From assembly GCA_012845835.1 (NCBI GenBank), contig JABAKD010000014.1, positions 4,573,896 through 4,637,895 of the forward strand: 64,000 nucleotides of DNA, read 5' to 3'. Under the pieces are notes generated by a model. The model ran no database searches and was not told where the DNA came from. It saw nothing but the letters and a program-made list of their open reading frames with translations. A program made the position numbers and the translations under genes. Positions 48,341 to 58,589 of the stretch are shown in pieces. This stretch comes from Undaria pinnatifida (lineage: Eukaryota > Sar > Phaeophyceae > Laminariales > Alariaceae). How positions within the stretch are numbered: position 1 is the stretch's first letter; every line of letters begins with the position of its first letter.

Positions 48341-48369
48341 AGGGGTTTTCATCGTAACAGTGACAGGCT

Positions 48370-49100
48370 CACGATGATTGTGGACGGCGGTGCGTCGGAC
48401 CACTTGATACACGAGGGGCTGATTCCAAGACTAGGGAACAGCATAGGGGGTTACCATAATTGAAGGAGCCAAAGACCATCGTAACCGCCGGAAACGAGAA
48501 GGTACTCGCAACAGCAACAGGCACCATCTGGGGATACATAATCGGCCAGGCTGGCCAGCGTGTTTCTGTTCGCATCTCGATCATATTCGTGCGTGCCTGG
48601 ACTGAGACGCACGCAACATCTTCTCCTCCGTCGAAGCAATGCAATCAGGGGTAAGCACTATCCTCGAGATGGGAAATCCCCACTTGCAGTTTGACAGCAA
48701 CACTTCGCTTCCGCTTACCCAACACCCAGAAGACAATGGCGTATGCTCTTGCGAAGTATTACTTCGCGCGCTGAGAGGCATGGCCGATACGTCATCAAAA
48801 GCTGCTGTAGTTCCTGCAGACCACGCAAGCGGCGACGCCAAGCAAGGCGAGTGCACCTTGAAAGAGACCCAAGAATCATGCGCCAACTCCGGCATCGCCA
48901 TGGAGTACACCGCAGCAGAAACGCCCCAACAGAAGAAAATATCCGAGCGGTATAGACATAATCTTACCACCAAGAGCGAGTGCACATTAACAGGCGGAAA
49001 TAACGCGCCTGAGGAGGCTAGTATCAAGGAGACCGAGCGCCAACGTGCGCAAATCCCGGACATCGAGCCCGAGGAAGACACTGTCAATGAGACGGAGTGA
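48370..49100 (+). pseudogene. Protease and integrase remnants of outer Copia
   Basis: MIVDGGASDHLIHEGLIPRL (about 48,373-48,433) has the D-x-G-A-S form of a Copia aspartic protease. GIAMEYTAAETPQQ (about 48,892-48,935) is the conserved end of the integrase core. Little lies between them, so much of the integrase is gone. Broken. Confidence 0.75.
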
Positions 49101-51040
49101 CTTTTGTGCGCTAGTCGAGGTCTTGCTACACTACTACGAGAAGAACTTTCTGGAGGAAGACAAGTAATCGGCAACAGCTGGAGCGTTATGGAGAGTAGCT
49201 GAAGCATCCTCACCAGAAGAAGAAGCGTCATCATCACCAGAGATTGGAGAATCGTCATCAAGGGCGGGAACACTACCACAAGAAGTTGGAGTGTCCTTGT
49301 CAGGAGTTAAACCTGCTATTTCGCCCAGGGACGCCCATTCTACTACGGCTGGGGTCGCACCAGATGTGCCGCATTACGAGACCGCCAGTACGAGACCCAA
49401 TCCAAGCGTCGAAGAGACCTTCGACAACACGCACGCGACAGAAACATCAGGGACGAACTTCCCGACCACGTATGTGGATTTCACCTACAGCGATAGAGAC
49501 CCGTTTCCGATCTCGGAGAAGGAAGCCGGGTGATTAAAATCCCCAACGACATACCAAGATGCCATCCACTTCACGAATCAACATCTCCTGGGGTCACCGG
49601 AACCGGAATCGCCGGAGCTGGGATCACCAAAGCATCTTCACATGGGAGCTTCAGAGCAACGTCATCTGGATCACCATCGTACGTCGAAGAAACTGCATCC
49701 GGGATCGCTGAATTAACTTCATGTTGGATCACCGGAGCATCAGCTGGATCAACAGCATTGCATGGAACCATGAGAGTCGCTGGATCATCAACATTTGGGA
49801 CCAACGGACCATCAGCTGAGTCAACATCGCCAAGGATCGCCGTATCGACAACGTCCGCTTCACCCGGGATCCCACCAGCTGCTTTTGAGTCACACCTTGG
49901 AACCAAGCTCAGCAACGAGACCGACCGTCAGGAGGAGGTTCACACGCTCACGGCAGCAGAAGACAGCTGCAGGCAAACCCCGAGACAGGATCTGCGGGAT
50001 CAACACAGGAACCAAGAATCACTTGCGATTTCTCTGGCTTTGATAACCCGCAAGCCAACCTCAGGCTTCCTCTCTTTCCTGACCGGAGAGCCCATCAACA
50101 TCGGGGCCAAGACGCAGAGACTAGTTGCTGCATAATCAACAGTGGAGACGGAGCCGATGACGGCAATCAGTGTTGAGGGAAGGGAAGCTACCTACCTATC
50201 CAACTTAGGATGAAGTTAAGCCTCAAGTCCTAAGCGACGGACGACGGACCAAGCACATCTGACGGCGGTTACACCAACAACGTCTACAACAACAAGGTCG
50301 AGCCGCCGGAAGTGTGAAATGCATTATCTCTTTTACCAAACTGTACGTAGAGTGTCAAGCTCTCTTTGCACGGGGCGAGCAAAGACCACAACCGGTGTTA
50401 TGCACGATTTGGAGATTGAGAAATATCCTAGCTAGCACCAAGTAAGGGTACAAGTCGAATACGTAAATTCGATTGGATAGTTGAATCTTAAATTTTACTA
50501 CGCCATCTTCGGTACTTCAGGATGTACGGCCGGAAACCCCGCCACATGGATAAGTACACACGGAAGATTAAGATGCGCGAAAGGTGATGTCTCTCTAGAA
50601 TAAGCGGTCTTTATCCAGCTGTAATCGATGGCAGTGCCCCTTTGTTCCTTTATTTTTAGGGCGGCAGGAACACTGGTAGGCTGTTCATTCCTATGATTGT
50701 TGCGGAATGATGAACAGATTCCACTATTTTTTACTACTCAAACATCTTATATTCCCTGGTTGATTAACCGACCGGAATAATATAGTTCACGTCTGATGCT
50801 TCTAGTATTGTGAGCTAGAGAGTTACCTCGCATAAACATGCAGAAGCACGTATAGTGTCAGAGCAGGATTTTTCGTGTCCGCTTATTTTATGTTAATCCT
50901 TTGGGTATTTTAGCAGGAGGATGGGTTTCCTCTACGTAACGTACGCAAAACAAGTTCCCCGCAGCATTTATCGTTTTTGCTGCACGCGTTTCTGTTTTGG
51001 ATTTTTGGCATGCAACGCAGAGTGAGAAAGTGTTAACTCA
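49100..51040. other. Low-complexity tail of outer Copia interior
   Basis: 49,560-49,900 is built from GGATCACCGGAGC/GCATCAGCTGGATC-like words, giving Ser/Thr/Ala-rich frames on both strands. No reverse transcriptase or RNase H motif is recognised up to the right LTR. Confidence 0.6.
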
Positions 51041-51042
51041 AC

Positions 51043-51051
51043 GAGAGGAGG
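51043..51051 (+). promoter_or_regulatory. Polypurine tract, outer Copia
   Basis: GAGAGGAGG lies immediately 5' of the right LTR (TGTTAGAG), the position where second-strand synthesis is primed in LTR elements. Confidence 0.7.
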
Positions 51052-52051
51052 TGTTAGAGATTATGTTTATCAGTAACCATCATTGTCGTTACTTGATAAC
51101 ACCAAATGTCATCTGGTATACATGGCGAGTTGTTTGTACAGCAGACACTTTCCAGTCTGTTAGTTGTTGTTTATCGATACAATATTTAGCAAGCAGAAAG
51201 TCTCAGCAGTAATATAATCTTGAATGTAATAAAAACATCAGTTTACAGGCTAAAATCACACCCAATAATACCTGGTACATGCAATACGCACTGGTACATC
51301 GAGAGGGACGATCTTCGATATCCCTCCGGAATCAGTAGCATAGGGCCATGGGTCCATTAGATGTTGCTGAAGTAACAATATAGGCTACCTGGTACATAGG
51401 TTCATGTGCTCGCACCCAGGAAAGACATCGGCTGATACCAATAATAGCCGAGGGTCCATCGCAAGGGTCCTTCTCGTTTGTTTGTACCGGATTCTCAGGG
51501 TCTTTTGTTTTTTGGCTCTACGAGTAGCGCACACGCGCACCGCCCTCACGTGGTTACTCCACTTTGCTCACCATCAGACACATGCTACCGTAGAGGTGCA
51601 CCAATTATTTTATGAGGCTCCTTACTTGACGAACTCCGTTTTCCATCCAAAAAAGAAGTTTTGAGTAAACTGGAAACGCAAAATCGATTAACAAACCCAT
51701 GGCCTAGGGACACAAACAAACAATATTACGAACTAAGAATTGTATTCCGACGATTTTGAAGTAAGGAGCCCACCATTAAAAAAAAAACAGCCAAAAAGGG
51801 CTACCTCTATTTTAGCAGGCGTCATCGGCTTTCATCAGCTAAGCAAACCAATCAATCAATCAATATCGGCTTGGAGTCGCCAACCATCTTCTATTCTTTT
51901 GTTTGAAGCTCTTCTACAGGTTCACCTTACCGTGGCCTGCGTTTAGCCTCTCAAAACATAGGCTGTGTCTTATCGGGTCGTCCCAAAGCGAGGGTGAAGT
52001 GTACACCAGCAACAAGCTGATACACGCTACGCGCCGTCTAAAAATACTAGA
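51052..52051 (+). repeat. 3' LTR of outer Copia with an extra segment
   Basis: It aligns with 33,711-34,464 except for about 250 added bases between ACTTTGCTCA (51,571-51,580) and TTTCATCAGCTAAGC (51,830). Confidence 0.88.
51616..51770. mobile_element. Possible MITE in the outer 3' LTR
   Basis: GGCTCCTTACTT at 51,616-51,627 is exactly complemented by AAGTAAGGAGCC at 51,759-51,770, giving a 155 bp element within the part of this LTR absent from its partner. No clear target duplication is found. Confidence 0.55.
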
Positions 52052-52056
52052 CAACG

Positions 52057-52530
52057 CAGATGACACCACCCAGCCGGCGTCGGGGCAGCTACCAAACTGA
52101 GTTGCAAATGCAGCTGCTAGAGGATTAGGAGTATTGCTGCCTAGTCTGACCTCTACTTGCTATATTCAACGGCGGTGTCCATTCCGAAACCATCGCCCCC
52201 ATAGCCCCAGAAGGTACCCAAACGGAACCAGAAGGGGCAAAGCACAAAGCGAAACATAAACAAACAAATATAGGGACAAACAAAGGGACATGAGGGGTGA
52301 AAGGGAAAAGGGAACACCGGTTCATCAAGAACCCGCATACCGGCGGTGGTAGTACCGCGGTAACGGCTGACACTGCACCCCCAAGGGGCATGGAGCAGGT
52401 AATCCGAAGAACAAAAGCAAAAGGCAAGGTAGTCGCAATGGCTTGAGGTTACGCAGACAGGTTCTACTTATGAGCCGGCCTGGTGCCTTGCTACCCTATC
52501 TGCCGTCTCCTTCTTGCTTTCTTCAACCGT
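52057..52530. other. Unassigned stretch
   Basis: Between the Copia right flank and the LINE tail I see no gene. An AACAAACAAATATAGGGACAAACAAAGGG-like A-rich run lies near 52,258-52,287. Confidence 0.5.
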
Positions 52531-52539
52531 GGTTCCCTA

Positions 52540-53135
52540 CTCCCCTCGCATCTTATTTTCCTTCGGGCATCACGCATCCGGGCTGCGCGGTGCTCCGAGC
52601 TCTTTTTTTCCTCCTCTACGTGCCACCTGAGCATGAACCGTTCGGCTGGTTCGAGAAGCCCCGGTACCACTTGCCCGCCTACTTTGCTGCATGGATCCAT
52701 GTCCTGCAGTGGGGAATCTTCCGTGAAGCTTTCGGTGGGTCGAAAAAAGTCGAGGTCGTCTCTCAGGGTTCCGAGTCAGTTGTTCGGTGGCCCACCTGGT
52801 GCCGGGTTTGTTCGATCGGCTACCTGCGCAAACACAATCCAACTGGGTAACTGCCCCTTATTTGCCGTACCATTTGCCCCAGCGGAGAAGAGCCGCCGTT
52901 TCCGGGTGGTCGTTTCGATGCTTTCGCATTTGATCTTCTTGGGGGCCTTGGCGTACGAGAGGTTGGTGTGATCGGCACGACGCTGGAAGCCAAGGACTCG
53001 CCGGGCGACTTCGATGTGCACCTGTCGGAGCTCGTCATAGCGAGTCGCGTTGAGGGTTCACGTCACACACCCGTACAGCATGGTATCAATCATTCTGGCA
53101 TTCAGCAGGCAGGCCTTCAGGCTGAGCCGAACGGT
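52540..53135 (-). pseudogene. LINE ORF2 C-terminal remnant (copy A)
   Basis: Reading down the minus strand, one frame gives SLKACLLNARMIDTMLYGCV (about 53,125-53,066), then RYDELRQVHIEVARRVLGFQ, KIKCESIETTTRKRRLFSAG, NPAPGGPPNN, LGTLRDDLDFFRPTE and AERFMLRWH. This order is the region after the reverse-transcriptase core in a common non-LTR family. Two in-frame TGA codons (52,776-52,778 and 53,058-53,060) each sit where a tryptophan is expected. A frame change lies near 52,660, between WYRG-type and LLEPAERFML residues. The RT core is absent, so the copy is 5'-truncated as LINEs often are. Confidence 0.75.
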
Positions 53136-54160
53136 CGGCACTTGCTCCGGATAACAGCTGGAGCATGGGTTGCGGTCTAATGATCGCTGGCGTCCTATTT
53201 CCCAGCGAAAAAGATTACCGTGGTCTCTACGTACCTTTCCATGGTTGTCAAGAGGGCTGGCATATGCAGGACGCACCACGTGTGCGTAAACAGCAGATGC
53301 ACCGTGTATACGTGGAGAAGGTATGCATGTGCCGCCGACACAGCCAACACGTACAGCCATCGCAGCCGTGCGTAGTAGGTATGGCGGAAAACACTCTCAT
53401 GGAGACCCGCGCGAACCCTACAGCTGAAAAACTTGGTGCTCGTATATGTAAGGCCGGCAAGGCCACAGCGAACATGATATTGGATGACAAATATTCTTGA
53501 AGAGGACTTCGTTCGAAAGGAAGGGTCTCTCACACAGGCCAGTACTCCAAAAAACTTGTTTGTGCGTTCGTTTGTATCTGCATGAGCACAATTACAGGGG
53601 ACTTTCTCCGGGGGGGAGGGCTCGAACTTCGCGCTCCCCGCCACCGTGCGACACGAAACCACGCCTGCATTGGGTATTTTTTTGTCGTTTTACTGAACAC
53701 CCTGATAATTCAGCTCATTTAGTGTAACGCCGCGGGTGTGTAGTTGTATTGGGTAGCCTGCTGCTGCACCAGTCTAGCTCTTTTAGCTACCTAGTTCCGG
53801 CTTGTTGTTGTTAATTCCATTTTGACTAGTCGCCATACTCATTGTGGTGCAGTCCGTGGTCTCACGACGGGCTCTAATAACTCTGGCAAAAGGAAATGAA
53901 AGACGAAATTGTAAAACAGTACTACTGTAATACAGCAGTTGCAACAGGCACTACTGAAAAACCCAACAAAAGAGTTCATTTAGGGAGGAATTTAGTAGGG
54001 GGGTGACGTCCAAGTGGCCCTACGGTAGCTACTTACGGCCTGACCAGAGACAAATCATGGCAATAATGACTAGGCCCGGACTTCAGTCTCTTGGACAGCA
54101 CACACCCTCGTGCGCATTGATTTCAACGGTCCGTGAAGCGGTTGAAACCGGCGCGTGTCG
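53136..54160. other. Spacer between two LINE tails
   Basis: No coding match is recognised. A GGGGGGGAGGGCTCGAACTT stretch near 53,607 resembles a decayed tRNA-type box but does not fold. Confidence 0.45.
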
Positions 54161-54164
54161 AACT

Positions 54165-55205
54165 TGCTCTACTCCTCCTCCGCGTCATGCCACATCCGCA
54201 TGAAGGCTGTCGCGTACTCGGAGATTGTGGGCTGGCAGGGCGGGATGGGTTCATAGCAAGGCACTCATGATGAAAGGGCACGGAACATAGACATAGAAGA
54301 GCACGAAGTACACGAAGTACAGTACAATAGAGTAGGTGAATTGCTGCAATGCGTCTTGTATGTAACACCTACAATCTCCCAGAGAAAAAGGTTACCGTGT
54401 CTCTACGTATTCCCAGACGGTCATTTGACCATCTCGTGCATCTTGTACCCTCAACAAAAGCCTTCACCCCGTCCTTCAACCGCCGAAACCATCTGCCGGC
54501 TTCTGTGCTCCCTCACGCCCTGCTTCGAATTATGCGCCAAAGTCCTTCAATTTTCCTCGATACGCCCCGTCCAATGTTTCTCCTGTCTTCCGGAGTGGCG
54601 CTCACCCCCAACTCCAGCCCCACCAACGGCAACCTCCTGCGGGCAGGCATGCCTCTCCCATACGTGCCCCGAAACTGTCGAACAGTGTATCCTACGTCTG
54701 GGCACCGTCGCCCCAATGCGCTCGGAGTCTGTGTTTACAAACACGATGGTGTAAGATATGGTACGGTAGTTGTGCTGCCGTGTCCACCGATTTAGGCATC
54801 GGAGTAGCATGGAGCGGTGGACCTGCCGTAGCCTCTTGTAGTCAGCCTTGTTCGGGCTCTACGTGGTGCACTCGTACAGTAGCGTATGGAACACCTCGAG
54901 GTCCAGCATCCGCACCTTCAGCCGCAAAGGCACACCCGTGCAGTCATGTATTTCCATCCTGTCTCCCTGAAAGCACGACCAGGACCTCTGTAGACGCCGC
55001 GTTATCGCGGCACGTCGTTCACTGTCGCCGCTGATAGACCCGCCCAAGTACACAAACGCGATACGAGCTGGTTCCAGCAACAATCGAAAAATTTGGGCTT
55101 CACGCCTTTGAACCTTGGTTTTTGAGAGTTGGACAACAAATTTGGCAGACTTGTGCGTCATGACAAGGCGAAACGATTCCACGATGGACTTTGGTTTGGG
55201 GGGGG
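54165..55205 (-). pseudogene. LINE ORF2 C-terminal remnant (copy B)
   Basis: The minus strand reads AFVYLGGSISGDSERRAAIT (near 55,050), PLRLKVRMLDLEVFHTLLYE, then (after a TAG at 54,859-54,861 in a tryptophan position) KADYKRLRQVHRSMLLRCLN, TIVFVNTDSERIGATVPRRR and HSGRQEKHWTGRIEEN (to about 54,550). FMRMWHDAEEE near 54,190 is the usual end. It is the same LINE class as copy A but a different subfamily (GYSGGQEKDW-type versus NPGPGRP-type tail). The RT core is missing. About 200 non-matching bases lie between 54.26 and 54.44 kb. Confidence 0.75.
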
Positions 55206-55712
55206 GGGTCCTTCTCCAGATATGTGTTGCCATTTTTTCTGGAGCTTTTGGTGACTTCGACTCTCCCTGACGAACACGATATATACAAGAGCTCCGCATG
55301 GGTAGGGCAGGGCAACACTTCGACTTGTTCGATTCAATATTTGATAAAGAGTAAAAACCGTTACCACACAACACATAGTCTACGCGTGTAGAACGTAAAG
55401 AAATGCCAAGAGATCGATATAGACTAACAGTGGACTACTAACTACTTCTGTCGTTTCCTCCGTTTCTCCGTTTCTTGCGTGAATCTGATTCCGAGCTTCA
55501 TCATATATGTTTCGATCGGATAAATCCGAGCCCACGCAGACTGACCCTCTACTCTGGCCACGAAGAGACGTTTTGATTGTTTCTCGGCGTTTCGACTCAA
55601 CCAAGCATCCAGGGCCAACAGAGGGATGGCCAAAAGTTTGCTACATGTTCTCTACCAACTGACAGGCGCGCATTGAGCCAGCTTCTGCTACTACATGCAT
55701 GATACCACAATA
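55206..55712. other. Unassigned stretch
   Basis: A poly-G run lies at 55,197-55,208. No gene is recognised. Confidence 0.45.
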
Positions 55713-55812
55713 TAATACGCGCGATCGGAGTATCACACACAGCTTGCAAAGATGAGCTTCGACAAAATCTTCGATCTCACAGCAGCTGGAGTGTATTTTT
55801 ATTTTTATAATA
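55713..55812 (+). repeat. Constant-end dispersed repeat
   Basis: ATACGCGCGATCGGAGTATC, ACACAGCTTGCAAAGATGAG, then the core, GCAGCTGGAGTGTATTTTTA and TTTTTATAATAT. It is one of the best-preserved short copies and nearly the same as 21.75-21.85 kb. Confidence 0.9.
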
Positions 55813-56155
55813 TCTAGACCCGAGGCTCGCAGACCGACTGTGTCTCTGTGTGTAAAGTGATCGTGGAGAGACTTGCTGACGGTATTCTAGGCGTGAAACA
55901 CGGGGGCGCTGCCTTCGTCATTCAATACCTCGAATGCTATTATAATAATGCTGCTACTTGTTGCTGTAGACAACTCTCGTCTGATCGATGGAATATTTGT
56001 AGTACGCGATAGCACTAACAAATAATTTGGTGGTCAAGAATTTCACGCTCGATCGAGTTCTAGACGAAAATATGAACATAAAATTCGTAGTACGGCCTTT
56101 TTGTCTGATTGCTGGTCGCTCGTTGGCCGGAGATCGTACATAAAGTAACCGTAAT
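55813..56155. other. Unassigned stretch
   Basis: No gene or repeat is recognised here. Confidence 0.4.
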
Positions 56156-56750
56156 CTGGGGACGATAGGGTCCATTCCCAGAATCATAATCCATTCACAT
56201 ATATACAACTCCGAAAATCCGGGAACGAACACAAATATAGCACCAGAATTGATACCTTTCCGCACAGGGTGGAAATCCCTAATGTCACCGACCGGCCGAT
56301 CTCTAATTGGCTGGGGTTCGTATATTATTGAGCCAGCTCCACCCGGAGACGATAGGGTCCCATCCCCGGTCCAGGGGTCATTCCATATATATCTAAAAAA
56401 AAGACCAACGGGGGAAGAAAACCGAGTTCTCTCGGGCCGACACCGCCCCCCACGGTGTGGAAACCCCAGTTCCATTGACTAGAATCGCTGATTGGTTCGA
56501 GCTCCACAGCGGCCCCCCACCCTAGTAGGAGGATGATAGAGGCTCACCAACCGATGGGGGGCAGTTCCGTCGCACACGGGGGAGATAGGGCCCCATCTCC
56601 GGTTCAGAAACCTTCCGAAAATCTCTACGGCCCAACAACGCGGAAACTATAACGATGATCTCCCGGGTCGATAAACCTTCCCGCACGGTGTGTCAACCCC
56701 GACTTCATTGGTTATTTCTCGTGATTGGCTGGTAGGCTTTGACCCACTAA
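56156..56750 (+). repeat. Diverged ~200 bp tandem repeat, about three units
   Basis: Each unit has GACGATAGGGTCCCATCCCC (or GAGATAGGGCCCCATCTCC), then CGCACGGTGTGGAAACCCC, CCATTGACT...TGATTGGCT and TTCGAGCTCC-like words. The units start near 56,160, 56,346 and 56,581. Confidence 0.7.
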
Positions 56751-56774
56751 GCTCACAATTATTTCGCCCGAGTC

Positions 56775-57370
56775 GGGTTTTCTCGCATACTTCTCGCGCA
56801 CGGCAAACATTTGCAATGCGAGCGCAGTTCAACGAGATATTTGCATGATAGGTCGCACAAAAAAAACGGTTTTGAGCCTATATTAGGTTGGCGTGCCGAG
56901 CTAGCACGCTCAAAATGAGGATCAGAAACACTTGAACAGCAGCAACAGTACCAAAAGCTAGATAAATGGACGAATGAGAGCCATTTGTATGCAGGATTCC
57001 GGGCCCGCCGGTTATAAGCACAATTAATTTCAAACAAAAATGGGGTGTTCAGAGAAAAACGACATAATAATATGTAGAACTAAGACTGGTACAACTCGAG
57101 CATAATAACCAACCGTGGAAAAAAGCCTGAAATTGGGCCAAAACAGTGCGTATTTGACTCACTGGCATTGTGGTCGAATAATCACGGAATACTTGCTGTG
57201 CCCGAATAACCACTTTTGTGGTTATGCGGCACCGAAAAAAATTTCTGAAAACTTTGATTTCATTCGCTTTTTGGGTCAGAAACCTAAGCTCGCTAATATG
57301 TTCGCGGGTTTTCTTGCATACTACTCGCGTAGGGCAAAGAATTGCCATGCGACCGCAATTCGTACCAAAC
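56775..57370 (+). repeat. Direct repeat pair TTTTCTCGCATACTTCTCGC
   Basis: About 55 bases at 56,776-56,830 (TTCTCGCATACTTCTCGCGC, then CGGCAAACATTTGCAATGCG) recur with changes at 57,310-57,366. The ~530 bases between hold no recognised gene. Confidence 0.65.
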
Positions 57371-58050
57371 GCTCGACCTCGGGATGAATCTGTGCAGTTG
57401 GTTCCCAGAGCGTCACGATAAAGCCATTCGAGATCATAAGAAGAGCGGTCAAATGGCCATGTCCTGGCATACTAACGGCCATATATATATATTGCCCACA
57501 ACAGATAAGAGCAATGAGCACCTGCTTCGGCTTGACACAGGGTGATCTCGAATCGGAATATACAATCCCTTTCTTTCTTCTCTGTCTTTTCTATTCTCTT
57601 CTTTTTTCCAATTGACTTGCGCCTGACGTGCGCATGCGTAGTGATAGGTCCCACCAGATATTTGTGCAGAAGATCCCTATTTTTTATGATACTGCTATAT
57701 CGTCGATTGCTGTGGCGCACAGGAGATATTGTCAAGAAGATTCCTATCACTCTGTATCATCGGTAAATTTATGGCGAACGAGATGACATTTTCAAGAAGA
57801 CCCCTATATTTTATTATACTGTCATCAATTAATTGCTGGCGCACACGATGTATTGATCAGCAACAACATTAGTCAGAACCAGAGCAATTCTTGCAACCAC
57901 ACAACAAAGCGTTCGAAATACTACATTGATAATCACACCTACCGTTAGAAGTGCATTCACGCTTCGTTTGTGGCGATAAATATACATGGAACTGGTGTGG
58001 AATACTTATTATGCGGTCCTGGAAAATGGATGGTGGATCCTGGGGCAATA
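57371..58050. other. Unassigned AT-rich stretch
   Basis: AAGAAGATTCCTATCACT and AAGAAGACCCCTATATTT near 57,733 and 57,794 suggest a ~60 base diverged duplication. No gene. Confidence 0.4.
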
Positions 58051-58052
58051 TA

Positions 58053-58200
58053 TTATAAAAATTAATATACACTCCAGCTGTGAGATCGAAGATTTCGTCG
58101 AAAATCATCTTTGCAAGCTGTGTGTGATACTCCGATCGCGCGCATTACGAGTTGTGTGTCCTCATTAAGGATATAGGTCGGCGACTCCCCTTACAACTAC
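58053..58200 (-). repeat. Constant-end repeat heading the satellite block
   Basis: The complement reads GTCGCCGACCTATATCCTTA, ACACACAACTCGTAATGCGC, GATCGGAGTATCACACACAG and the core to GGAGTGTATATT. On its left the sequence continues into the G-tract repeats, as in the 2.7-3.8 kb block read the other way. Confidence 0.88.
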
Positions 58201-58231
58201 AGTGTAGCTATCAGGGTCAACAGGATGATTT

Positions 58232-58560
58232 TAGTCAGTCTGTGCGCGGAAACTATAAAACCCGTTTCTGAGGGGGACAAAATCTGACAGCTGTGAAAGG
58301 AAAGGGGGGCCTGGTTTTGATCAAAAGCGAGCGGGTTTGGAGGGGGGCGGGGGGGGGGGGGGAAAGGGGCAATTTGTGCATGTAAGCTATAAATCCTTTC
58401 GAGGGGATAAATCTGACGGTTTTGGCACCAGTATATTATTGGGGGCGGGGGGGGGGGGGGGGGGTGGGGGGACAGCTCAATATGTGCCTGGAAACTATAC
58501 ATTATTTTGAGGGGATAAATGTGACATTTTTGGAAATAATACATCAGTTTATCATGTATA
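58232..58560 (-). repeat. Three ~120 bp diverged G-tract units
   Basis: GTGCGCGGAAACTATAAA, GTGCATGTAAGCTATAAA and GTGCCTGGAAACTATACA are each followed by a GAGGGG(G)ATAAAT-like word, TGACA or TGACGG and a G run. They correspond to the complement of 3340-3570. Confidence 0.75.
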
Positions 58561-58589
58561 TCCTGGGGTAATTCGTACAATCAGTGAGT

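Larger units (their letters stand above)
33711..52051 (+). mobile_element. Outer Copia LTR retrotransposon (fossil, interrupted)
   Basis: The left LTR is 33,711-34,464 and the right LTR 51,052-52,051. A 5-base CAACG duplication flanks it (33,706-33,710 and 52,052-52,056). A primer-binding-like GGTTATGAGCC follows the left LTR and a GAGAGGAGG purine tract precedes the right. Without the inner element (34,875-46,517) its interior is about 5 kb. gag (about 47.2-48.2 kb), protease (about 48.37-48.45 kb) and integrase (about 48.6-49.0 kb) remnants can be read. I cannot recognise reverse transcriptase or RNase H between 49.1 and 51.05 kb. The element is broken, with several breaks plus missing parts. 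LTR difference is roughly 10-20% by eye, so it is an old insertion. Confidence 0.9.

Noticed and set aside
48581-49279. 232-codon minus-strand protein
   Set aside because: Antisense of the outer Copia interior, Ser/Leu-rich without a domain.
49571-49915. Minus-strand Asp/Val/Pro-rich protein
   Set aside because: Caused by GGATCACCGGAGC-type low-complexity repeats in the Copia tail.
52443-52971. Plus-strand proteins of 135-162 codons
   Set aside because: They lie over the LINE tail, whose minus-strand frame matches a known family. The plus frames are shadows.
53605-53665. tRNA gene (GGCTCGAAC box)
   Set aside because: The T-stem does not pair and no matching acceptor or D-arm is visible.
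54341-54795. Plus-strand proteins of 137-148 codons
   Set aside because: Shadow of LINE copy B, which reads on the minus strand.
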